DNA of 42,500 nt, taken from NCBI GenBank assembly GCA_002005505.1, contig MVGU01000786.1, forward strand, positions 40,001 to 82,500. The letters run 5' to 3'. The DNA comes from Botryococcus braunii (taxonomy: Eukaryota; Chlorophyta; Trebouxiophyceae). The notes beneath the pieces were generated by a model. That model worked only from the letters and a program-made list of their open reading frames with translations, searched no databases and was not told where the DNA came from. Made by a program: the position numbers and the translations under genes. This document shows, one piece after another, positions 1 to 9,951 of the stretch (the first letter of the stretch is position 1; every line of letters begins with the position of its first letter).

Positions 1-167
1 CATCTTTCTGTTTGCTTGTTGTTCTCTTCCCTTTCATGCATAATTTTCCCGATCTGTATATGTTTTTTACACCTGCAGCTCCTCGGCTGTCGACACGTGA
101 CTATTTGGGCACGGGGGGCCTGAGACTGATATATTCACTCTTCTCTTAAATAGTTTCAAAGCATCCT

Positions 168-650
168 TGTAATGGAATGCGGGGATTTCTCGGCATTTTT
201 GGACATTTCCTCTACCACCGTAGCCTAGCCGCACATGTGGCGCACATGTCGTACGAGCAACGCGAGTACGCACGTGCCTTGCGACTAGCCTTGGCTCCTA
301 GCCGTAGGATTCCATTGGATAGTTACTTACGTTATGTCCATTGTAGGTTTCCTAGATATTTCCTAGATATTATTGTAGACGTTTGATGGGCTAGTGCGGC
401 ACCATTGGAGGGAGCCATAAGGAGAGAATCGGATCCACGGAAGAGACGGAATAGGAGACATAAGCCACGCACGGGAAGACTTACTCAGGTAACTGGAAGC
501 ATAGTAGACCACAAGTAGGGACTGGAAGCATCGTGAGGTGGGGTTACGTGTAACTGAAACGAGTGTCCAACTTGTCGGCCATCCGGCCTTGTCTCTCTCT
601 CTCTCTCTCACCTCATAGGAAATGTGCCCAAACTTGTGCGTTCCACAACA
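168..650 (+). repeat. 5' LTR of E1
   Basis: This 483-bp repeat matches 17970-18482 nearly base for base, apart from scattered substitutions and an extra block of roughly 30 bp in the 3' copy. It starts TGTAATGG and ends CCACAACA, the usual TG...CA LTR limits. It contains a short (CT)n run near 593-609. The LTR should hold promoter and polyadenylation signals, but no TATA box can be assigned with confidence. Confidence 0.88.
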
Positions 651-652
651 TC

Positions 653-669
653 TGGTATCGGTGAAAGCC
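653..669 (+). other. Primer binding site of E1 (initiator-Met-tRNA type)
   Basis: Two bases after the 5' LTR lies TGGTATCGGTGAAAGCC. The TGGTATC start is the usual complement of the 3' end of initiator methionine tRNA. E2 and E3 carry the closely related TGGTATCGGCGA next to their own 5' LTRs, which supports a shared primer tRNA. Confidence 0.75.
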
Positions 670-733
670 GAATTGCTCTCTGCAAGTCTTTCGCGTGGTG
701 GAAAGAGGAAAGTCGTAGGAGGAAGATCGTTCG

Positions 734-1175
734 ATGGAAGGTGCTAACTCTCATATGTGGGCCGTGGCTGTCACCGCCCTCTACTGGGAAGTTTTAAAAC
801 CTTCCTTCGGAAAAGAAAGAATTTTTGGAAGCGTTGGAAAGCTCAGGGGAGCTGGTCGAGGACTTGATGGAAGGGGCACCTCGCGATCCGTCGCCCGCTC
901 CGCCCACACAAAAGAAACAGAAGACCAAGTTGACCAAGGAAATAAAGGAAGAATTATTTCAGGAATTTAAGGAAAAGCTCCTAGCCGAAAGGCAAGGGGG
1001 AGGGGGTGGGGTGGAGGAGACTCCTCGCCCTAGTGGACAAGGACCCACGAGGAAGAGGGTCTACAACAAAACACCTCAAAGTGGTAGCAGAAGTGGTGGA
1101 ACTTCAACAGCCCCCTGCACCACCTTCTTTGGGTTTGGTGGGAGCACCCCCTTCTGGGTCCGGAAGAAAAATTGA
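734..1175 (+). pseudogene. E1 gag fragment (N-terminal/middle part)
   Basis: The + strand shows gag-like sequence in two frames, so a frameshift is present near 825. The readable part contains an acidic segment (EALESSGELVEDLMEG) and a Lys/Glu-rich stretch, then Gly- and Pro-rich linkers. It stops inside the centre of the large inverted repeat, so the capsid region is not intact. The inverted arm on the - strand keeps a longer open frame of the same protein. Assignment as gag rests on position after the primer binding site and on the zinc knuckle that follows at 1603-1701. Confidence 0.6.
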
Positions 1176-1604
1176 TTCCGGAACCCAAAAGGGGGTGCTC
1201 CCACCAAACCCAAAGAAGGTGGTGCAGGGGGCTGTTGAAGTTCCACCACTCCTGCTGCCACTTGAGGTGTTTGGTTGTAGACCCTCTTCCTCTTGGGTCC
1301 TTGTCCACTAGAGCGAGGAGTCTCCTCCACCCCAGCCCCTCCCCCTTGCCTTTCGGCAAGAAGCTGTTCCTTAAATTCCTGAAATAATTGTTCCTTTATT
1401 TCCTTGGTCAACTTGATCTTCTGTTTCTTTGGTGTGGGCGGAGCGGGCGACGGATCGCCAGATGCCCCTTCCATAAAGTCCTGGACCAACTCCCCTGAGC
1501 TTTCCAACGCTTCCAAAAATTCTCTCTCTTCCGAAGGAAGGTTTTTAAACTTTCCAATAGAGGGCGGTGACATCCACAGCCCACATATGAGAGTTAGCAC
1601 CTTC
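735..1604. repeat. Large imperfect inverted repeat (foldback) within E1 gag
   Basis: The left arm (about 735-1162) and the right arm (about 1174-1604) are reverse complements with scattered differences, separated by only about 12 bases. At the centre, GGGAGCACCCCCTTCTGGGT is followed shortly by its complement. Both arms encode the same gag segment, on opposite strands. The right arm stays open on the - strand for most of its length, so the copies diverged separately. An inverted partial gag copy thus displaces the normal middle of gag before the zinc knuckle. Confidence 0.85.
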
Positions 1605-1701
1605 CAAAGGATAGGGAATGCTATTTTTGTCATAAACTAAGTCACGAGTCGTGGCAGTGTGTTGCTAAAAAGCAATATCAAGCTGCCGAAGGTCGAGCTA
1701 G
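1603..1701 (+). pseudogene. E1 gag C-terminal fragment with CCHC zinc knuckle (continues at 8022)
   Basis: Reading on the + strand gives CYFCHKLSHESWQC, a C-x2-C-x4-H-x4-C nucleocapsid zinc knuckle that binds retrotransposon RNA. The frame then runs into the E2 target site and resumes at 8022 after one copy of GCTAG is discounted. It continues about 34 codons to a TAA, followed by further readable Gly/Lys-rich sequence. Before E2 arrived this was one continuous gag end. The TAA and the upstream inverted repeat mean that no functional Gag is made. Confidence 0.75.
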
Positions 1702-1956
1702 TGTAGTATATCAGCGGAAGAGAGTTTAGGAATCAGACAATTCGTGATGTGCACAGAAAGAGTGTTACATGAATGAGCCGCAGGTCCACCCTTAATGCCA
1801 TCCAGGGTTGAATGTACAGTGTACTGCCACAGACGTGTAGTCGGGCAACCGAGCGAACTACCTGAGCGAGGTTGTACTGCGAACTCAGATCACATGGCAA
1901 GTCATAGAGCAATGCCAAGGACCATACTAGAGCATTAGACCCTAGGAAATGCTACA
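1702..1956 (-). repeat. 3' LTR of E2
   Basis: This 255-bp repeat runs TGTAGTATATC...AAATGCTACA with short terminal inverted TGTAG/CTACA ends. It matches 7767-8021 except for one G/A difference near 1783. Confidence 0.95.
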
Positions 1957-1969
1957 TGCCCTCCCCCTT
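1957..1969 (-). other. Polypurine tract of E2
   Basis: Immediately inside the 3' LTR, the - strand reads AAGGGGGAGGGCA. This is the expected plus-strand DNA primer for reverse transcription. Confidence 0.8.
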
Positions 1970-2706
1970 GGCATAAGCTATGAGATGGTGTTTATGGCAA
2001 TGGGGCCACAAAGGTAAGACAGGGGTATCACGAACCCTGCTTACTGTAACTATAGATAGTCACACCTCCTATAGTTACTAACTACTGCAAGTCAGAGGAT
2101 GAAGTCCACAAGCAAGTTTAGCACGACACAGACGAGGGACTCATCTGCTCAACGCTCGAATACCTTAACATTCTAAGGACTATCGTCTGCAAGCGGATCC
2201 TCCAACTTAGGGGACGAACTCTCTAGACAGCACTCACACCAGTGATGAAACAATTAGGTTGAGTCCTCAGACTAGCACTTGTCCAAACCCTAGGTCCAGT
2301 TACCCTGCCTCGTAGTGTAACCTTCGCTTGAGGTGGCTTTCCATCAAAAGGCACAAGGCATATTGCCTAGAGCAGCAAGCTATACACACTAACTGCCACA
2401 TGGTGTATCTCATGGGTAAGATACCAAGCAAGTCATGCAGTCACGGAACTACAATTTGCAGCTACACTGCATAGCATGTGCATCACAAAATGGAGCCGTG
2501 GATAAAGAAACATAACCCATGCAAAACATATAAGCAAGAGACATGCATGCAAGTCCCAATTCATGATTCCACCACCCTCCCAGACCCTCCCACCCTCCCT
2601 CCCTGATCCAAGCTGGCTGGCGAAGTCCAAGGGTCATCAGCCGCAAGTGGCTGGAAAAGTCCTCAAGCCGCAAGTGGCTTAATCAAGGGATGCCCGCAAG
2701 TGGGAC
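1970..2706 (-). other. Long non-coding 3' region of E2 between pol and polypurine tract
   Basis: After the pol stop codon about 740 bases remain before the polypurine tract. Short frames here have no recognisable motif. This may be a 3' untranslated region; no envelope-like or extra gene is supported. Confidence 0.6.
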
Positions 2707-5700
2707 TTAAGAAAGGACTGGTGCAACTGCCACGTCATCGGCCAGATGGCGAACATGGGCAAGAGGCTCCCAAGTGTTCTCAGTCTCATCATAGCCTTTC
2801 CACTTGACCAAGTACTGCCAGGACTTTCCAACTCTCCTCTTAGCCAGAATAGCCTCCACTTCATAAACGCCGCCACGCTTATCTGCATACAACGGAGGAG
2901 GTGAAGTAACAGTCATAGGTGAGGATGAAGACACATAAGGCTTCAGCTGAGAAACATGAAACACAGGATGAATATTAACAGTCTCAGGCAAAACAAATCT
3001 AAACGCTCTCGAACCAACTGCTGCAGCAATGAGAAAGGGCCCAAAATACTTAGCTGATAACTTTGACGAGAGCCCAGGCGCCAGCTGGTTCTTCCTGGCT
3101 GCCAGCAGCACCTGGTCCCCCACCTTGAAAGGGTGGTCTCGTCTCTTCTTATCTGCATAGGACTTCTGCCGTTGCTGTGCAGAGGCAAGGTTAGACCGGG
3201 CACTTTTTAAGGCAGTCTGCAGCCCCTCAACCCACTCAGAAACTGCAGGGTTAGCAGAACGTGAAGGAACAGCAGAAGACAAAGGAGTAAGGGGGTGGCG
3301 CCCATGGTTCAAAAAGAAGGGTGTATGCAAGGTTGAAGCCTGGAGAGAGTTGTTATATGCAAACTCCACCATGCTGAGGTACTTGCACCAATCAGTCTGT
3401 CTCGGGCCCACAAACCCTCTTAACATGTCTTCCATAGTTCTGTTCATTCTCTCTGTCTGCCCGTCGGTCTGAGGGTGGTAAGCAGTAGACATAGCAATGT
3501 CAGTGCCTAACAACTTAACAAAGGCCTTCCAGAAGTGACTAGTGAAACGAGGATCTCTGTCACTAACAATGGATGTAGGCATCCCAAACCTAACAAAGAC
3601 CTTATCAATAAACAGTTGTGCAAGTTGAGGTGCAGTGATGGTTTTAGTGCATGCAGCCAAGACACACAACTTAGAAAACCTATCAACAAAAACCACAATG
3701 GAGTCAAACCCGCAACAGACAGGTAAATCAGTCACTAAATCAAGGGAAATGCTCTGCCAAGGTCCATCCGGAATAGGCAGTGGCTGAAGCAAACCATAAG
3801 GTACAGCTGCAGTCCCTTTTGTGCGCTGACAGGTATCACAAGACCTGCAAAAGTCCCTGACTGAAGAGCTGAGGCGTGGCCACCAAAACTCCCTGCACAC
3901 TAGCTCATACATCTTGTTAATCCCAAGATGGCCAGAAAACGGTGTGGCGTGGCACTCTCTCATCACCTTCTCCCTAAGTGCTTCAGGTACACACACCTTC
4001 CCTGACTGCACAGAATAAGGTACAGAGTCCCTTAACACCAAAACACCTTCATCCACCAGCTTACTAACTGTGGGATCCGAAATACACAGCAAGGCAATTT
4101 CTTGTAAAATAGACGAGACAGAAACAGAGGAGACATGCATTACTGCCAAATCAACACGCCTAGACAAAGCATCTGCCACAACATTGTCAGTGCCCTTAAC
4201 ATATTTAATGTCAGGCATGAATCTCATGATCTCAGTAAGCCAACGTTCCTGCCTACTGGTCCTAACAGGAGCAGTCAACAAATATTTCAAAGCCTGCTGA
4301 TCAGTGTGAACTGTGAATTTTGCACCCAACAGCAAATGCTTCCATTTTAATAAAGCATGCACAAGAGCAATCAACTCTCTATCATAAGGGGCCAAATTCC
4401 TCTCAGGGGGCTGGAGTTTCCTGGACTCGAAGGCGACAGGCTGTAGTCCCTGCCCTTGATCCTGCTGCAAAACAGCACCCACAGCATAGCCTGAGGCATC
4501 CACATGTATCACAAAAGGTTTGTCCAAGTCTGGCATTAACAAACATGGAGGAGAGGAAACAAGATCTTTCAATGCATTAAAGGCATGGATTTGAGGTCCC
4601 TCCCAAGTCCAAGGCACATCCTTTTTGAGCAATTCAGTGAGAGGAAATGCAACATCTGCAAAATGATCAATAAATGTGTCATAGTACTGTGTGAGCCCTA
4701 GAAAACCCCTCAACTGTGACACATTCAAGGGAGTGGGCCAGTCCCGGATGGCTGCAACCTTCCTTGGGTCCACCATAATCCCCTGTGGTGTCAACAAGTG
4801 ACCCAAGTATTCCACCTGCTTGGACACAAACTCACATTTAGACCTTTTACAATAAAACTTATGCTCCCTAAGCACTGACAAGACGATACGTAAATGCTCC
4901 ATGTGTTCCTCCACAGACTTGGAATAAATAAGGATGTCATCCAGATAAACCAACACAAATCTATCAAGGAAGGGTGCCAAGATAGAGTTCATAACAGACT
5001 GAAATGTCGCAGGAGCATTCGTAAGACCAAAAGGCATCACTGTGAACTCATAGTGACCATATCTAGTCTTAAAAGCTGTTTTCTCTATGCTGTCCTCATG
5101 CATCCTAATCTGATGATATCCAGAAGCCAGGTCCAACTTAGAAAATACACAACTACCATGAAGTTGTTCAAACATCTCATCTATTCTAGGCAAAGGGTGT
5201 TGATTCCTAACTGTAATCCTATTGAGGGCCCTATAGTCTATACATAAACGCCAGCCACCATCTTTCTTTGGAACAAACAAGATGGGTGCACCAAATGGTG
5301 AGGTAGATGGGCGGATGAAGCCTCTCTCAAGTAACTCCTGCAACTGCGCACGGAGTTCAGCCAGCTGAGCTCCGGACAGTGGGTATATGCGGGAGGCTGG
5401 AGGAGTTGCGTCCGGCTCCAATCTGATATGGTGGTCTCCAGCACGAGAAGGAGGGAGGCCTTCAGGAAGTCCAGACAACACATCCTTGAACTCCTGCAAA
5501 AGCTCCTCCAACTCTGGCACGTTATATGTGTTAGTATCCTGGGAGGTATTAGTCACTGCATTCAACTGAATAAGGTACATTGAGTCACCTGACTTAACAA
5601 GTTCCTCCACTTCCATGGCAGAAACCACATACTCAGGTAGACCTGACCTCTGGCTTCCCAAAAGCACATGTGTTTTATCAGAATGAAACAAAGACACTGC

Positions 5701-6660
5701 ATTCAGCTTCCAATTAACCATTGGATTAAATTCAGTCAACCAAGGTTTCCCTAGGACAAGGTCATAGTATGCCAGTTCAGTGGGGAGACAGGTGACTCCA
5801 AAATCCAGAGACCCCACAGATAGGTCCACTGACACACTACTGCCTACCACAGTGGTCCTTCCATCAGCAACACGTATCGTGACAGGTGAACTTATGGAAA
5901 CAGTGGGCAAGGAGAGCTCCTGCACTAAGTGTTGATCCACAAAATTGGCAGATGCCCCACTGTCCAACAAAATCCTAACAGGCCTACCAGCAAGGACTCC
6001 CGCAAATTCAATGCAAGTAGAGGAAAGGTCAGGACTGTCCACAAATTGACTAGTGTTGAGCATAAAAGAGTCAAAACATGTTGCTGCCAGTGGTTTCTCC
6101 TTCACACTAAGTAACCCAGTCTGGACAAGACAACGAAATAAAGGCAAGCCTGATGAGCAGCAATGGGGCGGATCCTTAACGGTGGAAGTAATTCCCAAAG
6201 CATTCATGACAGGGCCCGAGAGCAAGACATCATGTGATTCCTGTGCAGTAGTCCCTTCCAGCACCTGCCCACAGTCACTCTGAAGGCAAGAGAGCACAGT
6301 CAATCTGGTACCTGGCAGTAACTGGGTGCTGAGCTGGCTGATAGCAGACACTCTATCACTACCCTGACAGAATAAAACAACATGAGAGGTCTCTGCTGGA
6401 AATGAGGAAGAAGCGTTACTCTTACCCTGACCCTCAGGACTAGCTAGGTACCTGTCAGTGGGTAACGTCTGAAACTCCCTACAGAGACCATGCCCATCTA
6501 CATAATGAGACATGTAAGCATGACAGCAACTAGAAAAGAAGTCCTGAAGATGCCCAACGTTATACAGTACAGGGGTACCAAACTGGACTGCAGAACAAGG
6601 GAAAATCATCTCAAAAACAGGGCTCACACTGCTGACAAACAATAAAGGACGCCAATTCAA
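2707..6660 (-). CDS. pol: E2 Pol polyprotein: protease, reverse transcriptase, RNase H, integrase, chromodomain
   Basis: A 1317-codon open frame. Visible motifs in order: retropepsin-type aspartic protease LLDSGAS (residues 231-237); reverse transcriptase with CIDYRALN (473-480), [18 protein letters not shown] and catalytic YLDD (572-575); RNase H with HVDASG (D721) and VVADALS (D830); integrase zinc finger H904, H911, C941, C944, catalytic D974, D1034 and E1070 (a D-x35-E spacing); then a C-terminal chromodomain (about 1266-1305, YLVKWKGY). The roughly 220 residues before the protease are unusual and carry no recognised motif. The enzyme set copies element RNA into DNA and inserts it. Pol lies in another frame from gag, so a recoding event is needed. 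Length and domain order are typical of a complete chromovirus pol. Confidence 0.96.
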   Translation of the reverse strand: MNWRPLLFVSSVSPVFEMIFPCSAVQFGTPVLYNVGHLQDFFSSCCHAYMSHYVDGHGLCREFQTLPTDRYLASPEGQGKSNASSSFPAETSHVVLFCQGSDRVSAISQLSTQLLPGTRLTVLSCLQSDCGQVLEGTTAQESHDVLLSGPVMNALGITSTVKDPPHCCSSGLPLFRCLVQTGLLSVKEKPLAATCFDSFMLNTSQFVDSPDLSSTCIEFAGVLAGRPVRILLDSGASANFVDQHLVQELSLPTVSISSPVTIRVADGRTTVVGSSVSVDLSVGSLDFGVTCLPTELAYYDLVLGKPWLTEFNPMVNWKLNAVSLFHSDKTHVLLGSQRSGLPEYVVSAMEVEELVKSGDSMYLIQLNAVTNTSQDTNTYNVPELEELLQEFKDVLSGLPEGLPPSRAGDHHIRLEPDATPPASRIYPLSGAQLAELRAQLQELLERGFIRPSTSPFGAPILFVPKKDGGWRLCIDYRALNRITVRNQHPLPRIDEMFEQLHGSCVFSKLDLASGYHQIRMHEDSIEKTAFKTRYGHYEFTVMPFGLTNAPATFQSVMNSILAPFLDRFVLVYLDDILIYSKSVEEHMEHLRIVLSVLREHKFYCKRSKCEFVSKQVEYLGHLLTPQGIMVDPRKVAAIRDWPTPLNVSQLRGFLGLTQYYDTFIDHFADVAFPLTELLKKDVPWTWEGPQIHAFNALKDLVSSPPCLLMPDLDKPFVIHVDASGYAVGAVLQQDQGQGLQPVAFESRKLQPPERNLAPYDRELIALVHALLKWKHLLLGAKFTVHTDQQALKYLLTAPVRTSRQERWLTEIMRFMPDIKYVKGTDNVVADALSRRVDLAVMHVSSVSVSSILQEIALLCISDPTVSKLVDEGVLVLRDSVPYSVQSGKVCVPEALREKVMRECHATPFSGHLGINKMYELVCREFWWPRLSSSVRDFCRSCDTCQRTKGTAAVPYGLLQPLPIPDGPWQSISLDLVTDLPVCCGFDSIVVFVDRFSKLCVLAACTKTITAPQLAQLFIDKVFVRFGMPTSIVSDRDPRFTSHFWKAFVKLLGTDIAMSTAYHPQTDGQTERMNRTMEDMLRGFVGPRQTDWCKYLSMVEFAYNNSLQASTLHTPFFLNHGRHPLTPLSSAVPSRSANPAVSEWVEGLQTALKSARSNLASAQQRQKSYADKKRRDHPFKVGDQVLLAARKNQLAPGLSSKLSAKYFGPFLIAAAVGSRAFRFVLPETVNIHPVFHVSQLKPYVSSSSPMTVTSPPPLYADKRGGVYEVEAILAKRRVGKSWQYLVKWKGYDETENTWEPLAHVRHLADDVAVAPVLS

Positions 6661-7697
6661 GTCGCTTTAGACTTGTTACGATCCTTTTTCAACTCGGGAT
6701 GAAGCTGGAAGCACCGGTCGATGCTGTGCCCCACTTTCCCACAATGTGCGCAAACGTGCGCAGCTGGCTTGGCTGCACCAGAGGTCTTGGAGTCGCCTGA
6801 ACCTTTTGGGGGGTGCTGCGGCTGTTTGGAGGGGCCTGGAATATCAGATATGGTCACTGCATGTTTGAAGAGGTCTCCCAGGGTTTTAGGATACTGCAAC
6901 GAGATAGGCTTCTGCAGATCTGCCCTGCAGCCCTGCAAAAACAGGTGACACAAGGTGTCTTCAGCAAAAGCACTGGGAACTTTAGCACGCAACGCATTAA
7001 ACGTAGCTATATAAGTCCTCATGTCCTGTTTGCCCTGCGAGATACTCAGCAATTGCTCCAAATACCGCTTGTGCAGCTCTACAGGCCTGAATGCCACAGT
7101 CAGAGCTGACACAAAATCACTCCACGTCCCAAAAGCTGACAAGCTACCAGAGGCAATGAGATGAAACTGCCCTGTCCACCAATCAAGTGCTTTGCCACGG
7201 AGAAACATCGACGCAACCTCTACTGCACGGGTAGAGGCCAGATCTACACCATATGCACGCAAATACATTTCACACTGCATAATCCAAGGATCCAATTTTG
7301 TTGCATCCCCTTCGAACACAGGCGGATCCGGAAACTTCAAAGAGGGCTTCCCTGAACCACTCGGAAGAACAGCTGGTGCCACAGTAGCCGTTGGCGTAGG
7401 CTGCACTGCGACGACTGGAGCAGGTTGCGCTAAAGCTCGTTGAATAATTTCCGCAAATCCATCTAGGAGAGTCTGAGTCGTGGCATCAGGTGGAGCAGTC
7501 GATGGAACACTAGATCCTGCTACAGCAGACTCCCCAGGAAGAGCACCGATGGCCACAAGATGCCTAATCATTAACGCTGGATCTACTTCTGACAGATCTA
7601 CATCCTCATCAATAGAGGGATCTACAGGGGGATCAAGGTCAACACGACTTGGGCTCTGTGCGCGGGCTCTAGACCCTGAACGAGGTCGCCGAGACAT
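6657..7697 (-). CDS. gag: E2 Gag polyprotein
   Basis: A 346-codon frame begins with ATG just downstream of the 5' LTR and primer binding site. An Arg/Ser-rich start, then acidic and Ala/Pro-rich low-complexity sequence, precedes a helical retrotransposon-gag domain (about 118-285; [14 protein letters not shown] is characteristic). Near the end is a single zinc knuckle, [14 protein letters not shown] (about 316-329). Gag forms the cytoplasmic particle that packages element RNA. Its TGA stop overlaps the pol open frame by only about ten bases, on the -1 side. No truncation or frameshift is seen. Confidence 0.93.
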   Translation of the reverse strand: MSRRPRSGSRARAQSPSRVDLDPPVDPSIDEDVDLSEVDPALMIRHLVAIGALPGESAVAGSSVPSTAPPDATTQTLLDGFAEIIQRALAQPAPVVAVQPTPTATVAPAVLPSGSGKPSLKFPDPPVFEGDATKLDPWIMQCEMYLRAYGVDLASTRAVEVASMFLRGKALDWWTGQFHLIASGSLSAFGTWSDFVSALTVAFRPVELHKRYLEQLLSISQGKQDMRTYIATFNALRAKVPSAFAEDTLCHLFLQGCRADLQKPISLQYPKTLGDLFKHAVTISDIPGPSKQPQHPPKGSGDSKTSGAAKPAAHVCAHCGKVGHSIDRCFQLHPELKKDRNKSKAT

Positions 7698-7750
7698 TGC
7701 GAAGCACTAAGAAAGAAACGCACCACGAACGAACGACAAGGAATCAGCCT

Positions 7751-7764
7751 TGTCGCCGATACCA
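7751..7764 (-). other. Primer binding site of E2
   Basis: On the - strand TGGTATCGGCGACA begins two bases after the 5' LTR. This is the minus-strand DNA priming site and resembles those of E1 and E3. Confidence 0.8.
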
Positions 7765-7766
7765 AA

Positions 7767-8021
7767 TGTAGTATATCAGCGGAAGAGAGTTTAGGAATCA
7801 GACAATTCGTGATGTGCACAGAAAGAGTGTTACATGAATGAACCGCAGGTCCACCCTTAATGCCATCCAGGGTTGAATGTACAGTGTACTGCCACAGACG
7901 TGTAGTCGGGCAACCGAGCGAACTACCTGAGCGAGGTTGTACTGCGAACTCAGATCACATGGCAAGTCATAGAGCAATGCCAAGGACCATACTAGAGCAT
8001 TAGACCCTAGGAAATGCTACA
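7767..8021 (-). repeat. 5' LTR of E2
   Basis: This 255-bp repeat is almost identical to 1702-1956. It should contain the E2 promoter and transcription start. GCTAG follows at 8022, completing the target duplication. Confidence 0.95.
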
Positions 8022-8026
8022 GCTAG

Positions 8027-8392
8027 TGGGCACACCCCATCCAATTTTCAGCCCGGATTCTATCCGAGGCAAGGCAATAATTTACCCGTGGAAGCACCAT
8101 TGTAAGGTGTTTCACCTCCCTCACACTCTGGGCCTAAGGGATTTGTAGAGGGAAAACACTGGAAAGGAAAAGGGAAGGGCAAGGGCCATAAACAAGATTA
8201 ATCATGGATGAAACTTGTTTTTCTTATTTAACTTTTCTTGTTCAGAAGTCCTTGGGAAGTGGAAATACACCTCTGATTGTTCCTGGTAAACACAAAGCTG
8301 AAACTTGTATTGAATCTTTTCTTGCCCAGCGAAAAGAGAATTCACAAGTCAGTGCATGCTTTGTGAATGGCCAAAAGGTGTGGAAAACTAGG
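8027..8392 (+). pseudogene. E1 gag end and gag-protease spacer, first part
   Basis: This is E1 internal sequence resuming after E2. From about 8204 an open + frame of some 63 codons leads to K-V-W-K-T-R at 8375-8392, where the next insertion begins. When the insertion and one CTAGG are discounted the frame continues directly at 9952 with G-S-K-W-E-C. The function of this spacer is not recognised; it lies between nucleocapsid and protease. Confidence 0.6.
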
Positions 8393-8483
8393 AGTTTCTT
8401 TTTGCGCCTACCCACTCTGTTGTATATGAAGGTGGCAGACGTATCGGTCAGCTCGTCCGTGTGCATGAAGAGAGACGTATCCC

Positions 8484-8808
8484 CTGTGAACACCACCAAG
8501 TACTCTCAATGTCTATATAGACCAGTGCTCGCACTGCCGTCTATATCTGCCTACTGCTCTCCGATCAGGACACCCTTGGCCCTTCAGCAGTCCCAGGAGT
8601 TTAATGGCTACTCCCAACCAATCGCTATACCCAGTGTGTAACTCGTCACACACAAATAGCCTTACTGTTCGCACAACAGTAACATACAAGCAATGCAGCT
8701 CCTGTATTGAAATGAGTGTGACAGCAGTATATCAAGCAGTCCTTCAATACAGAGCAAACACTATTCAGCTTGGAGCCCGAAGCCCAGATGCATTCCACAC
8801 CCCATCGA
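8484..8808 (-). other. Spliced (intronless) copy of four exon blocks C-B-A-D
   Basis: On the - strand four blocks are joined directly: C 8702-8808, B 8623-8701, A 8551-8622, D 8484-8550 (107, 79, 72 and 67 bp). Every junction coincides with an intron removed relative to 8838-9474. Only about three substitutions separate the two sets over 325 bp. Block D continues into a further segment (to about 8400) that looks like a following exon. A frame of about 61 codons runs through B, A and D without a stop, but no start codon or known domain is visible. It may be a non-coding RNA or part of a gene. Confidence 0.82.
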
Positions 8809-8837
8809 CTGGTTACAAATGGTTTACGTATATTTAC

Positions 8838-9474
8838 CTGTGAACACCACCAAGTACTCTCAATGTCTATATAGACCAGTGCTCGCACTGCCATCTATAT
8901 CTGCCTGCACCCGAGCGTTACGATTTACTTGTGGGTTCATCAGGGTCCATAAATATATCTAAACCATATAAAACACACACGCAACCTATCCACATATGTG
9001 TACGTACCGACTGCTCTCCGATCAGGACACCCTTGGCCCTTCAGCAGTCCCAGGAGTTTAATGGCTACTCCCAACCAATCTGCACAATATGCGGATCATC
9101 AGAGATCAAAACAAAACAGTTATTTAACCAGCAGGAGCAAGCTTGTTATACGTATCTGTACTCACCGCTATACCCAGTGTGTAACTCGTCACACACAAAT
9201 AGCCTTACTGTTCGCACAACAGTAACATACAAGCAATGCAGCTCCTGCAACACAAGACACATGTAATGTTTCATTATCAGCAGAAACATCAGTATGCATG
9301 TGCTTAAAGCCTGCGATCGCAGCCACTCGACTGCAACCGTTACCCTTGCCAACGATCGCTCGCTTACCTGTATTGAAATGAGTGTGAAAGCAGTATATCA
9401 AGCAGTCCTTCAATACAGAGCAAACACTATTCAGCTTGGAGCCCGAAGCCCAGATGCATTCCACACCCCATCGA
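8838..9474 (-). other. Intron-containing copy of exon blocks C-B-A-D
   Basis: The same blocks are separated here by three introns on the - strand: C 9368-9474, intron 9245-9367 (GTAAGC...TTGCAG), B 9166-9244, intron 9080-9165 (GTGAGT...TGTGCAG), A 9008-9079, intron 8905-9007 (GTACGT...GGTGCAG), D 8838-8904. The introns are 123, 86 and 103 bp with near-consensus splice sites, proving the - strand is (or was) transcribed and spliced. Block D ends with a donor-like GTAAATATACG, 29 bases before the spliced copy starts. No protein family is recognised. Confidence 0.85.
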
Positions 9475-9845
9475 CTGCCAAGCTTGCTCGCGATCTGGCG
9501 TTTCAATACCTTTTGATCGTAACCGGCGGTAACGGTACAGTTCCTTTCGAGAGGCTGTACCGTACTGCATGGCCACATAAACAACCCTGACTTGGCCCTA
9601 TGCCAACGTGTAGCTCAATAGCTGCACCAGGGATCTCATACTTATACACGTGTACACACTCAATGGAGTCTTTACCTTGTGACCTTACCGTCACTAGTAC
9701 AAGACCTGTACTGCATGGAGGTCACTATATGATCAACCTAACTGAACATAATACATTACCCTTAGACACGCAATCAGGCGCATCCTCTTAATTGTACTCC
9801 ACACGTGGAGAAGTTCAAGTTATACAATGTTTCCTAAAACCACTT

Positions 9846-9915
9846 GATAAACTGATAGCGCCCCTGTATCTAGTACGTTTGCCATCACGTATCTATACGT
9901 ACCTATCAGTTTATA
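9846..9915. repeat. Hairpin-forming inverted repeat in the 8393-9946 insertion
   Basis: GATAAACTGATAG at 9846-9858 pairs over 12 bases with CTATCAGTTTATA at 9903-9915. The 44-base loop contains further short complementary GTACGT/ACGTAC blocks. It lies about 30 bases inside the insertion end, where transposon subterminal structures are common. Confidence 0.6.
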
Positions 9916-9951
9916 CAACACACTCGCGCAAACTTGAAAATTCTTGCTAGG

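Larger units (their letters stand above)
1702..8021 (-). mobile_element. E2: complete, young Ty3/gypsy chromovirus (LTR retrotransposon)
   Basis: E2 is 6320 bp with two 255-bp LTRs that differ by eye at a single position, and a perfect 5-bp target duplication GCTAG (1697-1701 and 8022-8026). Reading on the - strand gives 5' LTR, primer binding site, gag, pol in the order protease-RT-RNaseH-integrase-chromodomain, a 0.75-kb 3' untranslated stretch, polypurine tract and 3' LTR. Both reading frames are uninterrupted. Near-identical LTRs and open genes mean a very recent insertion that may still be mobile. It landed inside the gag of E1. Confidence 0.95.
8393..9946 (-). mobile_element. Insertion in E1 carrying an unspliced and a spliced copy of the same exons
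   Basis: The insertion is bounded by CTAGG at 8388-8392 and again at 9947-9951, and its removal restores an uninterrupted E1 reading frame. Its two ends share inverted blocks TTTGCGC and TGTTGTATA, so weak terminal inverted repeats are possible. The - strand end at 8400 is A-rich (GCGCAAAAAGAAA), so a retrocopied transcript is an alternative. The body contains four exon-like blocks twice, once with and once without GT-AG introns (separate entries). No transposase or reverse transcriptase is encoded, so it is non-autonomous. Its class is undecided. Confidence 0.7.

Noticed and set aside
1957..2706. Possible extra gene (envelope-like) after E2 pol
   Set aside because: Only frames of about 60-75 codons without signal peptide, membrane segment or known motif.
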